Part shown: positions 8,151 to 16,819 of the stretch, piece by piece | Layout of the letters: every line of letters begins with the position of its first letter | Position numbering within the stretch: the first letter of the stretch is position 1 | Assembly (NCBI RefSeq): GCF_003065485.1 | Contig: NZ_CP026951.1 | Coordinates: 682,001-746,000 of the forward strand | From: Salinibacterium hongtaonis | GTDB taxonomy: Bacteria > Actinomycetota > Actinomycetes > Actinomycetales > Microbacteriaceae | Direction: 5' to 3' | Length of the DNA stretch: 64,000 nucleotides | Position numbers and translations under genes: made by a program | The notes under the pieces: generated by a model | What the model saw: the letters and a program-made list of their open reading frames with translations, nothing else | The model's database searches: none | Told to the model about the DNA's origin: nothing

Positions 8151-9623
8151 ATGGCCGAGAACCCCCAGGTCCCCGAGGACCAGACCCCCGAGAACGCCCC
8201 AGAAACACCTCAGGCACCCGAGACTTCGTCGGTGGTGCCTCCTCTGGCGCCGTCGACCGACGCCGGGCATCAGCCCGTTTCGTCGCCATCCGTTGACACC
8301 ACGCCCGCTGGGTCGCCCGCACATCACACACCCCCGGCTGGCCCGCCCGCAGGTGAAGCACCTCGCGCAGCGGCGCCCGGAACGCCGGATGCTTCCGGCA
8401 AGCCGGAGAAGAAGCGCTCGATGGCCGCGGGCATGGTTGCCGTCGCGGCGGTCGCCGCCCTCGTCGGCGGAGCGGTCGGCGCTGGCGTTGTCGCGCTCAA
8501 CATGGATAACGGCAGCGTCGTAGCAACGAACGACAGGGTCGGCACCAACCTCATGATCAACGACGTGGATAACGCCACGGTGATCAGTGGTGTCGCGGCC
8601 AAGGTCGCCCCTTCGGTTGTGACTCTGTCGGTGACGGGCGGGTCCGCATCGGGAACCGGATCCGGCGTCATCCTTACCGAGGATGGCTACATCGTGACCA
8701 ACGCCCACGTCGCAACGCTGAGCGGAGCGACGTCGGACCCCACGATCAAGGTGCAGAGCTACGACGGCCGCCTCTTCAACGCCACACTCGTCGGCAGCGA
8801 CCCCATCGCCGATCTTGCGGTGGTCAAAGTCGAGAGCGACGTCACGTTCCAGCCGGCCGAGTTCGCCAATTCGAACAAGCTCAATGTCGGCGATATTGCC
8901 ATCGCCATCGGCGCCCCGCTTGGTCTAGCCAACACGGTAACGAGCGGTGTAATCAGCGCCCTCAACCGCAGCATCACCGTTGCGTCGTCCGAGGCGCCAG
9001 ACACGGAGGAGGCCCCGGACCCTGACGATGGCCAGAACGGCTTTGGCCCGTTCGATTTCTGGCAGTTCGATAACGGACAGGGCAACAGCGGTTCTACTTC
9101 GACGTCGACCACAATCGCCCTCCCGGTCATTCAGACCGATGCGGCCATCAACCCCGGCAACTCGGGTGGCGCCCTCGTCGACGAGGATGGCAAGGTCATC
9201 GGCATCAACGTGGCGATCGCCAGCACGGGAACATCGTCGTCCGAGACGAGCGGCAACATCGGCGTCGGCTTTGCTATCCCGTCGAACCTGGCTAAGCGCG
9301 TGGCCTTCGACATCATCAACGACGGCTCCACCTCCCACGGGTTGCTGGGGGCCATGGTTGCCGATGTCACGGATGACCCGTCCCTGGCCGATAGCGACAC
9401 GACGGGAGCGGCGATTCAGGATGTCACCCCCGGTGGCCCTGCGGAGAAAGCTGGGCTCAAGGCGGGCGACCTCATCACCGAGTTCAATGGAATTCCCGTG
9501 ACGGGCAAGACCGATCTCACGGCGCAGGTACGAGTGCTCCCTGGTGGCGACGAGGCCGAAGTCACCTATATTCGCGGCGGCAAGTCCTACACAACCACGG
9601 TCACGCTCGATTCGCTTCAGTAG
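8151..9623 (+). CDS. HtrA/DegP-type trypsin-like serine protease with PDZ domain
   Basis: A 490-residue S1C protease. The first 90 residues are Pro/Ala/Glu-rich and probably cytoplasmic and disordered. A single membrane helix follows (AAGMVAVAAVAALVGGAVGAG). The protease domain shows the catalytic His in VTNAHV, Asp in PIADLAVV and Ser in NPGNSGGAL. A C-terminal PDZ domain (about 395-485) contains GGPAEKAGLKAGDLI. A low-complexity acidic insert interrupts the domain near residues 280-325. The active site faces the cell exterior, where such proteins act in envelope quality control. The start follows AAAGGAGCCACCC. Confidence 0.93.
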   Translation: MAENPQVPEDQTPENAPETPQAPETSSVVPPLAPSTDAGHQPVSSPSVDTTPAGSPAHHTPPAGPPAGEAPRAAAPGTPDASGKPEKKRSMAAGMVAVAAVAALVGGAVGAGVVALNMDNGSVVATNDRVGTNLMINDVDNATVISGVAAKVAPSVVTLSVTGGSASGTGSGVILTEDGYIVTNAHVATLSGATSDPTIKVQSYDGRLFNATLVGSDPIADLAVVKVESDVTFQPAEFANSNKLNVGDIAIAIGAPLGLANTVTSGVISALNRSITVASSEAPDTEEAPDPDDGQNGFGPFDFWQFDNGQGNSGSTSTSTTIALPVIQTDAAINPGNSGGALVDEDGKVIGINVAIASTGTSSSETSGNIGVGFAIPSNLAKRVAFDIINDGSTSHGLLGAMVADVTDDPSLADSDTTGAAIQDVTPGGPAEKAGLKAGDLITEFNGIPVTGKTDLTAQVRVLPGGDEAEVTYIRGGKSYTTTVTLDSLQ

Positions 9624-9652
9624 TCGCAGGTCGCTTCAGAAGCCGCACGAGA

Positions 9653-9686
9653 AGGGCGAGGTTTCGCGCACGCGATGCCTCGCCCT
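9653..9686 (+). terminator. Hairpin downstream of the htrA-like gene
   Basis: A 9-bp GC-rich inverted repeat (AGGGCGAGG at 9653-9661 with its complement at 9678-9686) lies 30 nt after the stop. There is no T-tract, so termination is only plausible. Confidence 0.4.
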
Positions 9687-9776
9687 CCGCTTGTCAACAG
9701 GGTCTGACTGGTAGGCTCGCCCGTGTCTTCAGTGCGCTGGATGACACGCCCAATTCCCTTGTAATGACTGGAAAGC

Positions 9777-10802
9777 ATGCCGCGAGAAACCGCTGAATAC
9801 CCCGGGGTCTCCTATGTCATGCCCGTGCTCAACGAGGTCGAGCACATCGAGGCAGCCATCCTGAGTCTCACAGGACAGGATTACCCGGGAGAGTGCGAGA
9901 TCGTGCTCGCTCTCGGCCCCAGTGTCGACGGAACCAATCGGGTTATCGAAGAGATGGCCAAGGCCGACCCTCGCATCCGCAGCATCGAGAACGAACTCGG
10001 CAGCACGCCCGGCGGCCTAAACGCCGCGATTCGAGCCTCACACTTTCCCATCGTTGTTCGTGTCGATGCTCACTCGGTGTTGCCGCCGAACTACACCCGC
10101 ATTGCGGTAGAGACGCTTCTGCGCACGGGAGCCGACAACGTCGGCGGCATCATGAAGGCAGAGGGTGTCACGCCATTCGAGCGCGCCGTGGCTCACGCCT
10201 ACGGTTCGAAGGCGGGGCTCGGAGGAACCCCTCACCACGTCGGCGGCAAAGAGGGGCCAGCAGAAACGGCTTACCTCGGCACTTTTCAGCGCCATCGTCT
10301 GCTTGAGGTCGGGCTCTTCGATGAGGGAATCAAGCGCGGCCAAGACTGGGAGCTCAACCGTCGCCTGCGGGCGACAGGCGGAACGGTGTGGTTCACTCCC
10401 GACCTCGAGGTCGTTTACCGGCCCCGATCAAGCCTGGTTAAGCTGATCCGCCAGTTCGTGGCCACGGGAATCTGGCGGGGAGAGTTGGCACGTCGCTTTC
10501 CCTCAGAAAACGGCCTGCGATACTTTGTTCCGCCTCTTGCCGTGATCGGCGTTGTGCTCGGACTCGTCCTCGGAACGATCGGCGCGATCGCAGGCACCTG
10601 GCTGGTCTTCGCCTACCTAGTTCCTGCTCTCTACGCCTTCTTCGTGGTGGTTGCCACGATCCCCGTTCTCGGTAGCGAGGGTATTCGGGCCGCGTTATGG
10701 CACCTCGTGGCGCTGCCGTGCATACACTTCGGATGGGGTGCAGGCTTCGTGCTGGGCTACTTCAAACTCAGCCGCAACATCACGGCTCACACGGGGAGAT
10801 GA
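9777..10802 (+). CDS. Family 2 glycosyltransferase with C-terminal membrane helices
   Basis: A 341-residue GT-A enzyme. Residues 8-230 form the catalytic domain: SYVMPVLNEVEHIEAAI (nucleotide site), a VRVDAHS motif in the position of the metal-binding DxD, and QDWELNRRLR near the acceptor/base region. Residues 245-330 contain three or four hydrophobic helices that anchor it in the membrane. It resembles ExoA-like glycosyltransferases of exopolysaccharide synthesis. It is the first gene of a four-gene run with a CDP-alcohol phosphotransferase, a second GT2 and a glycerophosphotransferase-like protein. The sugar donor is unknown. Confidence 0.88.
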   Translation: MPRETAEYPGVSYVMPVLNEVEHIEAAILSLTGQDYPGECEIVLALGPSVDGTNRVIEEMAKADPRIRSIENELGSTPGGLNAAIRASHFPIVVRVDAHSVLPPNYTRIAVETLLRTGADNVGGIMKAEGVTPFERAVAHAYGSKAGLGGTPHHVGGKEGPAETAYLGTFQRHRLLEVGLFDEGIKRGQDWELNRRLRATGGTVWFTPDLEVVYRPRSSLVKLIRQFVATGIWRGELARRFPSENGLRYFVPPLAVIGVVLGLVLGTIGAIAGTWLVFAYLVPALYAFFVVVATIPVLGSEGIRAALWHLVALPCIHFGWGAGFVLGYFKLSRNITAHTGR

Positions 10803-10804
10803 CG

Positions 10805-11614
10805 ATGACATCAGAAACTCCGCGGGGACGGCCCTCGTCGATCGCCGAGCTGCGCGCCGTCGCCCAGCCGCCCGAGGTGCGTCTGCGCGCCAACGCCGAG
10901 CACTGGACGGCGTCGCTTTATCTGCGCAACCTTTCCCCGTACCTCACCTGGATGCTTCTCAAGACCTCCGTTTCGGCTAACGGTGTCACGGGACTCATGA
11001 TCCTGACGGGCTGGTGCACTGCTTTCGCGCTGCTCATTCCCGGTATCACGGGCGCCGCGCTGGCTCTCGTTCTCGGCCAGCTTCAGATGCTGATCGACTG
11101 CTGCGATGGCGAGGTCGCCCGCTGGCGCGGCACGAGTTCACCGGCGGGAGTGTTTCTCGACAAGGTCGGGCACTACACGACCGAAAGCCTCATCCCCATC
11201 GTCCTGGGCATCCGTGCTGCCGGCTACCCGTTCGACGCGCCAGAAGACTTCTTCTGGACTTCGCTCGGCCTGCTCCTCGCGGTGTTCATCCTGCTCAACA
11301 AGGCGCTCAACGACATGGTTCATGTGGCCAGGGCCAATGCTGGTCTTGCCAAGTTGGCCGACCGCCGCGAGGAGTCCGAGCCAGACCAGCGCATGATCGC
11401 CAAGCTGCGCCGACTGGCTCGGTTTGTTCCATTCCACCGGCTTTATCACTCGGTAGAACTCACGATCCTGGTGTTCGTCGCCGCGCTCATCGGCCTTGTC
11501 ATCGGCCCTGAGATCGCCGATCGTGCCCTTCTGATCGCACTCGTTCCGCTCGCCGGGCTGGCCCTCGTTGGGCACTTCGTGGCGATCATGGCGTCGAAGC
11601 GGGTGCGATCCTGA
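10805..11614 (+). CDS. CDP-alcohol phosphatidyltransferase family protein with altered motif
   Basis: A 269-residue membrane protein. Near residue 97 it has the CDP-alcohol phosphotransferase signature DCCDGEVAR, followed by G-VFL-D. The canonical motif is D..DG..AR........G...D...D, but the final Asp, thought to be the catalytic base, is replaced by His (DKVGHY). Such enzymes transfer a phospho-alcohol from a CDP-activated donor, or link CDP-polyols. The start is taken at 10805, where GGGGAG lies 6 nt upstream. The ATG at 10799 overlaps the previous stop but has no spacing for that ribosome site. Context suggests a role in surface polymer or glycolipid synthesis. Confidence 0.85.
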   Translation: MTSETPRGRPSSIAELRAVAQPPEVRLRANAEHWTASLYLRNLSPYLTWMLLKTSVSANGVTGLMILTGWCTAFALLIPGITGAALALVLGQLQMLIDCCDGEVARWRGTSSPAGVFLDKVGHYTTESLIPIVLGIRAAGYPFDAPEDFFWTSLGLLLAVFILLNKALNDMVHVARANAGLAKLADRREESEPDQRMIAKLRRLARFVPFHRLYHSVELTILVFVAALIGLVIGPEIADRALLIALVPLAGLALVGHFVAIMASKRVRS

Positions 11615-12489
11615 CCGCCTCGACCCTCCCCACGGTCGGCGTTGTCGTGCTCACGCAGGGCAAGCGCCCCGACGATTTGCGGGCGGGCCTTGAGAGTGTG
11701 CTCGCCCAGGAGGGGATTTCGGCCGACGTCGTCGTTGTCGGCAACGGATGGAACCCCACGGGCCTTCCTGACGGCGTGCGCGCACTGGCCCTGCCCGAGA
11801 ACCTGGGCATTCCTGCCGGTCGAAACCGGGGAGTAGAGCAGGTCACTGGCGAGTGGCTGTTCTTTCTCGACGACGACGCGCGCGTTCCTTCCCCCACTTT
11901 TGTGACGGATGCGATCGCCCTCATGACGCAGGACCCCACGATCGGGCTCGTGCAACCGCGGGTCGTCGACCCGTCCGGCGTCACCAACCCTCGCCGCTGG
12001 GTGCCGCGCATCCGCAAAGGGGAGGCCACCCACTCCAGCAACGTCTTCTCGGTGTGGGAGGGCGCGCTGGTGATGCCTCGCGTCGTCTTCGATCGCACGG
12101 GTGGATGGGCCGAGCCGTTCTTCTACGCCCACGAGGGCATAGAGCTGGCCTGGCGGGTGTGGGATCAGGGGCTCCGCGTCTGGTACGCGGGCGATCTTGT
12201 CGCTTATCACCCCGCAATCGAGCCGACCCGGCACGACTACTACTACAGGCTCAACGCCAGAAACCGGGTGTGGCTGGCCAAGCGCAACCTGCCCTGGGTG
12301 ATCGCCCCGCTCTATGTCGGCAGCTGGACGGCCATTCAGCTGCTGCGCTGGGCCCGCAATCCGGGGGCGCTCAAGGCCTGGTTTGGCGGCTGGCGGGCCG
12401 GATGGCGCGAGCCGGCAGGGGAGCGTCGACGCATCAGGTGGGTAACGGTTTTGCGAATGGCACGTTTCGGTCGGCCACCATTGGTTTAA
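11611..12489 (+). CDS. Family 2 glycosyltransferase (rhamnosyltransferase-like)
   Basis: A GT-A glycosyltransferase of about 292 residues. VGVVVLTQGKRPDDLRAGLESVL is the first strand of the fold (residues 9-31, described here by its ends VGVVV and LESVL), and WLFFLDDDARVPSPTF holds the DxD metal site. HEGIELAWRVW and the DYYYRLNARNRVWLAKRNLP tail are typical of rhamnosyltransferase-like GT2 proteins. The start is uncertain. The frame has no ATG, GTG or TTG between the stop at 11509 and GTG 11647, but that GTG would delete most of strand one. CTG 11611, which overlaps the preceding stop as CTGA, preserves it. The next gene follows by 4 bp. Confidence 0.82.
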   Translation: MTASTLPTVGVVVLTQGKRPDDLRAGLESVLAQEGISADVVVVGNGWNPTGLPDGVRALALPENLGIPAGRNRGVEQVTGEWLFFLDDDARVPSPTFVTDAIALMTQDPTIGLVQPRVVDPSGVTNPRRWVPRIRKGEATHSSNVFSVWEGALVMPRVVFDRTGGWAEPFFYAHEGIELAWRVWDQGLRVWYAGDLVAYHPAIEPTRHDYYYRLNARNRVWLAKRNLPWVIAPLYVGSWTAIQLLRWARNPGALKAWFGGWRAGWREPAGERRRIRWVTVLRMARFGRPPLV

Positions 12490-12493
12490 TAAA

Positions 12494-13789
12494 GTGGTGC
12501 TGCTTCATGACATCAAGACTGCAAAACGCTTGGTGACAAGCATCCTCAACTCGCGTCGAACGCGGGGTGAGCTCGCCCGCAGACTCTCGTCCGACCCCGT
12601 GATCCCGCCGGGGCGCATCGAGATCGCCGTGTACTTCGCCGATGCTGCGGTCAATATGTACCAGGTGCGCCAGTGGTACGAGCCCCTGGCGGAGTTGGCG
12701 AAGATCCACCCCGTCGCCATCATTTCGCGCTCACCGGGCACGATGCTCAAGCTTATGGACGAGTCGCCGGTGCCCGTCACCTACCGCCGCAAGGTTGCCG
12801 ACCTCGAATCGTTCGTGGCTGAGCAGGACATCAAGATCGTGTTCTACGTCAATCAGAACGCCAAGAACTTTCAGATGTTCCGCTACGGCCGCATGTGGCA
12901 CGTCTTCGTCAACCATGGCGAGAGCGACAAGATGTATATGACGACCAATCAGTTCAAGGCCTACGATTACAGCTTCATCGCGGGGGAGGCGGCGGCCGAT
13001 CGCCTCAGCCACAAGCTGTGGAACTTCGACCTCGCTACCCGTACTAAGCAGATTGGCAGGCCGCAGGCCGACCACTTCGCGGGGACCCCGCCCTATCCCG
13101 CGGACGACCGCACCGTTGTGCTCTATTCACCCACGTGGGAGGGCGACAGGGCCGCCGCCGCCTACGGATCAGTCGCGTCGCACGGCCCGGGCCTCGTTGC
13201 CGCTCTCTTGGGCGACCCGCGGTACCGGCTCGTGTATCGACCGCATCCACGAACCGGGGTCATCGATCCTGTCGTCAAGCGAGCCAACGAGCAGATCATT
13301 GCGGCCATTGCCGCGGCCAACCGGGCCGACCCCACCGCCCACCACCTGTTCGACAACGGACCAGCGCTCGGCTGGCAACTCGCCGATGCCGATGTTGCCA
13401 TTACCGACATTTCAGCGATGGTCTACGACCGCTTGGCAACGGGGCTGCCGCTCATCGTCACTCGCCCCGCATCGACGCTTGCCGAGGTCGATCTGGCAGG
13501 CTACCTCGGCTCGGCAGAGTGGCTCGATGCGGATGCGGCGTCGACCGTTATCGATTTGGTCGAGCGGGTGCGCAACGACGAAAAGTCGCAGGCCACTTTG
13601 CACTTCTGGGCCCAGCGGCACTTTGGCGACACGACGCCAGGGGCGGCGACCGCACGCTTTCATGCCGCCGTCGAGAGCCTCATCGAGGAGTGGCACCGTC
13701 AGGCTGCAGTTCACGCGGCCGACGCCGTGCTCAGTGAAGCCGACCCTTTTGAGGATGAGGGCGACGAGGACTCTGGCGTAGTCGACTAG
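12494..13789 (+). CDS. CDP-glycerol glycerophosphotransferase (TagF-like) family protein
   Basis: A 431-residue cytoplasmic or peripheral protein of the Glyphos_transf family. Recognisable parts are VFVNHGESDKMYM near residue 140, YSPTWEGDR near 215, YRPHPRTG near 250 and ITDISAMVYDRLATGLPLIV near 310. These match the GT-B-like active-site region of TagF/TagB, whose members polymerise poly(glycerol-phosphate) or related wall polymers from CDP-glycerol. It begins 4 bp after the GT2 gene. The C-terminus is acidic (DPFEDEGDEDSG). Its stop shares the CTAG at 13786-13789 with the convergent gene. The polymer made is not known. Confidence 0.85.
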   Translation: MVLLHDIKTAKRLVTSILNSRRTRGELARRLSSDPVIPPGRIEIAVYFADAAVNMYQVRQWYEPLAELAKIHPVAIISRSPGTMLKLMDESPVPVTYRRKVADLESFVAEQDIKIVFYVNQNAKNFQMFRYGRMWHVFVNHGESDKMYMTTNQFKAYDYSFIAGEAAADRLSHKLWNFDLATRTKQIGRPQADHFAGTPPYPADDRTVVLYSPTWEGDRAAAAYGSVASHGPGLVAALLGDPRYRLVYRPHPRTGVIDPVVKRANEQIIAAIAAANRADPTAHHLFDNGPALGWQLADADVAITDISAMVYDRLATGLPLIVTRPASTLAEVDLAGYLGSAEWLDADAASTVIDLVERVRNDEKSQATLHFWAQRHFGDTTPGAATARFHAAVESLIEEWHRQAAVHAADAVLSEADPFEDEGDEDSGVVD

Positions 13790-14682
13790 TCCGTGCGGCG
13801 TGCGGCGATTGCTTTGCTTATCGCGGCCTTGGGCGCATTTACCGTGATCACGGCCGCCTTCACGATGCCACCCCGCACGCGAGACGCGGGCGGCATGTAC
13901 GAGATGAGGGGGCGGCGGGGTGGCCGGAGCTGCTCTAGGTTAGGCGGGAACGCGGCGGGCGCTGGCCCGAACGCCTCACGCGACGACGAGACCACCCTGC
14001 GGCCTAAGAGATGGTTGGCGGTGCCGCCGACGACCGCTCCGATGCCGAAGGGCAGCATCCGTCCCACAGCGCTGGTCCCTGTGTTGCGGGCGAATCGCCC
14101 CACGAATGCCTTCTTCATCTGATCGGCGATGGGGCCGACGAAGGCCTGCGGCATCGAACGACCAATAATGTCGCCCCAGAATGCTGTGCGTGGCAGGCCC
14201 CGCCCGGTCACCTGCGCCGCAAAGCTGCGAACGAGGTCTGCGCCGGTGGTGCCGAGCATCATGGCCATCACGATTGTGCGAGCGCGGTCGGGGTCGGTCA
14301 CGGCAATGCCGTGAACCTCGGTCACCGACTGCGCGAACAGCGCGCTCGACTCCAAGAAGAACGCAGTTTCCACGCCCGTCAGGGCCAGGCTGATTCCCGT
14401 ACCAACGCCGGGAACGACGGAGGCTGCACCGACTCCTGCGCCTCCCGTGGTCACTGCCGCGAGGTACTGCCGCTCGAGAATGCGGACGATCTCTGCCGGG
14501 CTGGCGTGCGGATGCCGCTGCCGCACGCTGCGCACGTGGAGCAAGACGGCCGGTCGCTGTGTCGTGAGCAGCCGATCGAAACCGCGGACCGTCATCGAAT
14601 AGCCAGGATCGGCCAGATCGGCTTCTGGTTCGATAATCGGGTCGATGATGATGGGGATTTCTATAGGCCCGTTGGTACTCAC
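13786..14682 (-). CDS. Conserved protein of unknown function
   Basis: A 298-residue protein that I do not recognise by function. Residues 1-30 are acidic. Residues 75-110 form a Gly/Ala/Val-rich hydrophobic stretch (GGAGVGAASVVPGVGTGISLAL), and a second one lies near 215-235 (MLPFGIGAVVGGTANHLLGRRVV). The C-terminal 50 residues are basic and Pro-rich. This pattern suggests a membrane-associated actinobacterial protein, perhaps related to EcsC-type proteins, but that is weak. It is convergent with the TagF-like gene and divergent from the NDH-2 gene. Confidence 0.6.
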   Translation of the reverse strand: MSTNGPIEIPIIIDPIIEPEADLADPGYSMTVRGFDRLLTTQRPAVLLHVRSVRQRHPHASPAEIVRILERQYLAAVTTGGAGVGAASVVPGVGTGISLALTGVETAFFLESSALFAQSVTEVHGIAVTDPDRARTIVMAMMLGTTGADLVRSFAAQVTGRGLPRTAFWGDIIGRSMPQAFVGPIADQMKKAFVGRFARNTGTSAVGRMLPFGIGAVVGGTANHLLGRRVVSSSREAFGPAPAAFPPNLEQLRPPRRPLISYMPPASRVRGGIVKAAVITVNAPKAAISKAIAARRTD

Positions 14683-14790
14683 TCGGACTCACTCTCGTTG
14701 GGTTTCCTCATACTAGACGCGCAAAATCGGGGTTCGCCGAATGTCATTGCTCCGGCCACCGCAGCGATATCGGGGTCTAGGGTTGGGGGC

Positions 14791-16050
14791 ATGACTGAGC
14801 GCGCGTATCAGGCCATCATTGTTGGCGGAGGGTTCGCCGGGGTCGCGGCAGCCAATGCCTTGGGCAAAGCAGGCGTCTCGACCCTGCTGATTGACCGCAA
14901 CAGTTACCACCAGTTTCAGCCGCTCATCTATCAGGTGGCGAGCGCACAGATCGGGCCCAATGCCGTCGCCCGGCCGCTCAGGGCGATTCTCCGCCGCCGC
15001 CGCAGCGTGCGGGTTCTCACCGCATCCGTTACCGCGTTCGATGCGGCCGCGGCATCGGTCACAACGGAGGACGGCGTCGTCTATACGGCCGACTTCGTAG
15101 TGATCGCCAGCGGGGCTGAGGCAAACTACTTTGGCACTCCGGGTGCAGAAGAGAACGCCTACCCGCTGTATTCGGTCACCGACGCGCTTTCGCTGGGCAG
15201 CGAGCTCTTCGACCTGTTCGATGACTCAGACCGTGACCCCTCAATCGCCGCCGAGGTTGTTGTTGTCGGCGGCGGGCCGACGGGGGTCGAAACCACCGGC
15301 GCTATCGCCGAGACCATCAAATATGTCTTGCCGCACTATTACAGTGCGGAGCTGTCGGCCAGGGCCACCGTGCATCTCGTGGACATGGTTCCCGTCGTGC
15401 TGGGGGCGTTCTCTGAGAAGTCGCAGCGCTACGCCCGCGAGCGTCTGGAGCGCGTAGGCGCCCAGCTGCACCTCGGAGTCGGGGTCACCGAGGTCGGCCC
15501 CGACAGTGTCACGCTCGCTGACGGCACCGTCATCCCGAGCCGCATGGTGGTGTGGGCCGGAGGGCTCAAGGCCGGGCAACTGCTCACTAGCTCAGGCCTG
15601 CCGCAGGGCAGGGGAGGGCGCATCGACGTGAACCCCGATCTCACCGTTCCCGGATTCGAGCGCATCTACGTGCTCGGAGACGCCGCAAACATTACGGATG
15701 CCCGCGGCGACAAACTGCCGCAGCTCGGCTCGGTTGCCAAGCAGGCGGGGCACTGGGCCGGCCGCAATATCCTTGCCCAGCTGCGCGGAGGCACCCCCTC
15801 GCCGTTCGATTACAACGACAAGGGCTATATGGCCATGGTCGGGCGCGGTGCTGCGGTGGCCGAGATCGGGCGTCGCCGCACGCACATGCAGGGCTTCTTC
15901 GCCTTCGTTGCCTGGCTGGCGGTGCACGTGACTCTGCTCTCTGGCTGGACCCAGCGCACGAGAGCGGTGTTCGCATGGTTCGAGGACTACCTCAGCCACT
16001 CACGGTCCAATGTCGTGCTGGGAGCATCCCGCAGGCGCGGGTCAGACTAG
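14791..16050 (+). CDS. Type II NADH:quinone oxidoreductase-like flavoprotein
   Basis: A 419-residue FAD/NAD(P)-binding disulfide-oxidoreductase-fold protein. An N-terminal FAD site (IIVGGGFAGVAAANAL) is followed by YHQFQPLIYQVAS, typical of NDH-2. A second Rossmann motif (VVVVGGGPTGVETTGAI) binds NADH, and VLGDAANI contacts the flavin. The C-terminus (GFFAFVAWLAVHVTLLSGW) is the amphipathic membrane-binding region of Ndh. It transfers electrons from NADH to the quinone pool without pumping protons. There is no Shine-Dalgarno sequence. TAGGGT at 14778-14783 lies 7 nt before the ATG, which suggests a leaderless mRNA. Confidence 0.9.
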   Translation: MTERAYQAIIVGGGFAGVAAANALGKAGVSTLLIDRNSYHQFQPLIYQVASAQIGPNAVARPLRAILRRRRSVRVLTASVTAFDAAAASVTTEDGVVYTADFVVIASGAEANYFGTPGAEENAYPLYSVTDALSLGSELFDLFDDSDRDPSIAAEVVVVGGGPTGVETTGAIAETIKYVLPHYYSAELSARATVHLVDMVPVVLGAFSEKSQRYARERLERVGAQLHLGVGVTEVGPDSVTLADGTVIPSRMVVWAGGLKAGQLLTSSGLPQGRGGRIDVNPDLTVPGFERIYVLGDAANITDARGDKLPQLGSVAKQAGHWAGRNILAQLRGGTPSPFDYNDKGYMAMVGRGAAVAEIGRRRTHMQGFFAFVAWLAVHVTLLSGWTQRTRAVFAWFEDYLSHSRSNVVLGASRRRGSD

Positions 16051-16075
16051 CCCGGCTAGCCTCGGCGAAGCGCGC

Positions 16076-16819
16076 CTAGGAGTTGTAGTCGGCGTTGTAC
16101 CGCGCGAGAACATCGCCGATGGGGGCGTCGAGCACGAGCTTTCCCTTGTCGAGGTAAAGCCCTCTCGTGCAGAACCGCTTGAGATCGCGCTCGTTGTGCG
16201 AAACGAAGAATAGTGTTCGCCCGCCCTCAAGTAGTTCCTCGATGCGCCGATAGCACTTCTCACGAAACGCCTTGTCGCCCACCGCCAACACCTCGTCGAC
16301 CAGCAGTATGGGCTCCTCAAGGCGGGAGATCACAGAGAACGCGATGCGCACTTTCATTCCGCTGGAGAGGTGCTTGTAAGGCGTGTCAAGAAAGTCGCCG
16401 ATCTCGGCGAAGTCGATGATCTCGTCAAAGCGTTCTTCGATCTCGGATCGCTTCATTCCGTGAAGGCCCGCAGTAAGAAAGACGTTGTCCCGCACCGTGA
16501 GGTCGTCCACGAATCCGCCGGTAATTTCAATGAGCGGCGCGACCCCGCCAAAGACTCCCACGGTTCCCTCGTCCGGCAGCATGACCTCGGCAACCAGTTT
16601 GAGCAGTGTCGATTTGCCCTGTCCGTTGCGGCCGACGACCCCGATCGCCTCGCCGGATCGCACCGTAAAGTCAACGCCACGAAGGGCCCAGAATTCACCG
16701 GGACGGCTGCGGCGGCGACGCCCCGCAAAAAGGTCCTTGAACGATCGGCGTGAGCGCCGGTTGCGTTTGAACCTGATGCCGGCGTCCTTGACGGCGATGA
16801 CGACGGGGGAGTCGGCCAC
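16076..16819 (-). CDS. Polysaccharide/teichoic acid ABC exporter, ATP-binding subunit (TagH/Wzt type)
   Basis: A 247-residue ATPase. It has Walker A (VVGRNGQGKSTLL), the family-specific GVAPLIEITGGFVDDLTVRDN region, signature LSSGMKVRIAFS and Walker B (ILLVDEVLAVGD). The Q-loop and GGF elements are typical of exporters of lipid-linked wall teichoic acids or O-antigens. It lacks the extra C-terminal substrate-binding domain of Wzt. The GTG start shares one base with the stop of the permease gene (TAGTG), so the two are coupled. Upstream in-frame codons are not needed. Confidence 0.92.
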   Translation of the reverse strand: MADSPVVIAVKDAGIRFKRNRRSRRSFKDLFAGRRRRSRPGEFWALRGVDFTVRSGEAIGVVGRNGQGKSTLLKLVAEVMLPDEGTVGVFGGVAPLIEITGGFVDDLTVRDNVFLTAGLHGMKRSEIEERFDEIIDFAEIGDFLDTPYKHLSSGMKVRIAFSVISRLEEPILLVDEVLAVGDKAFREKCYRRIEELLEGGRTLFFVSHNERDLKRFCTRGLYLDKGKLVLDAPIGDVLARYNADYNS

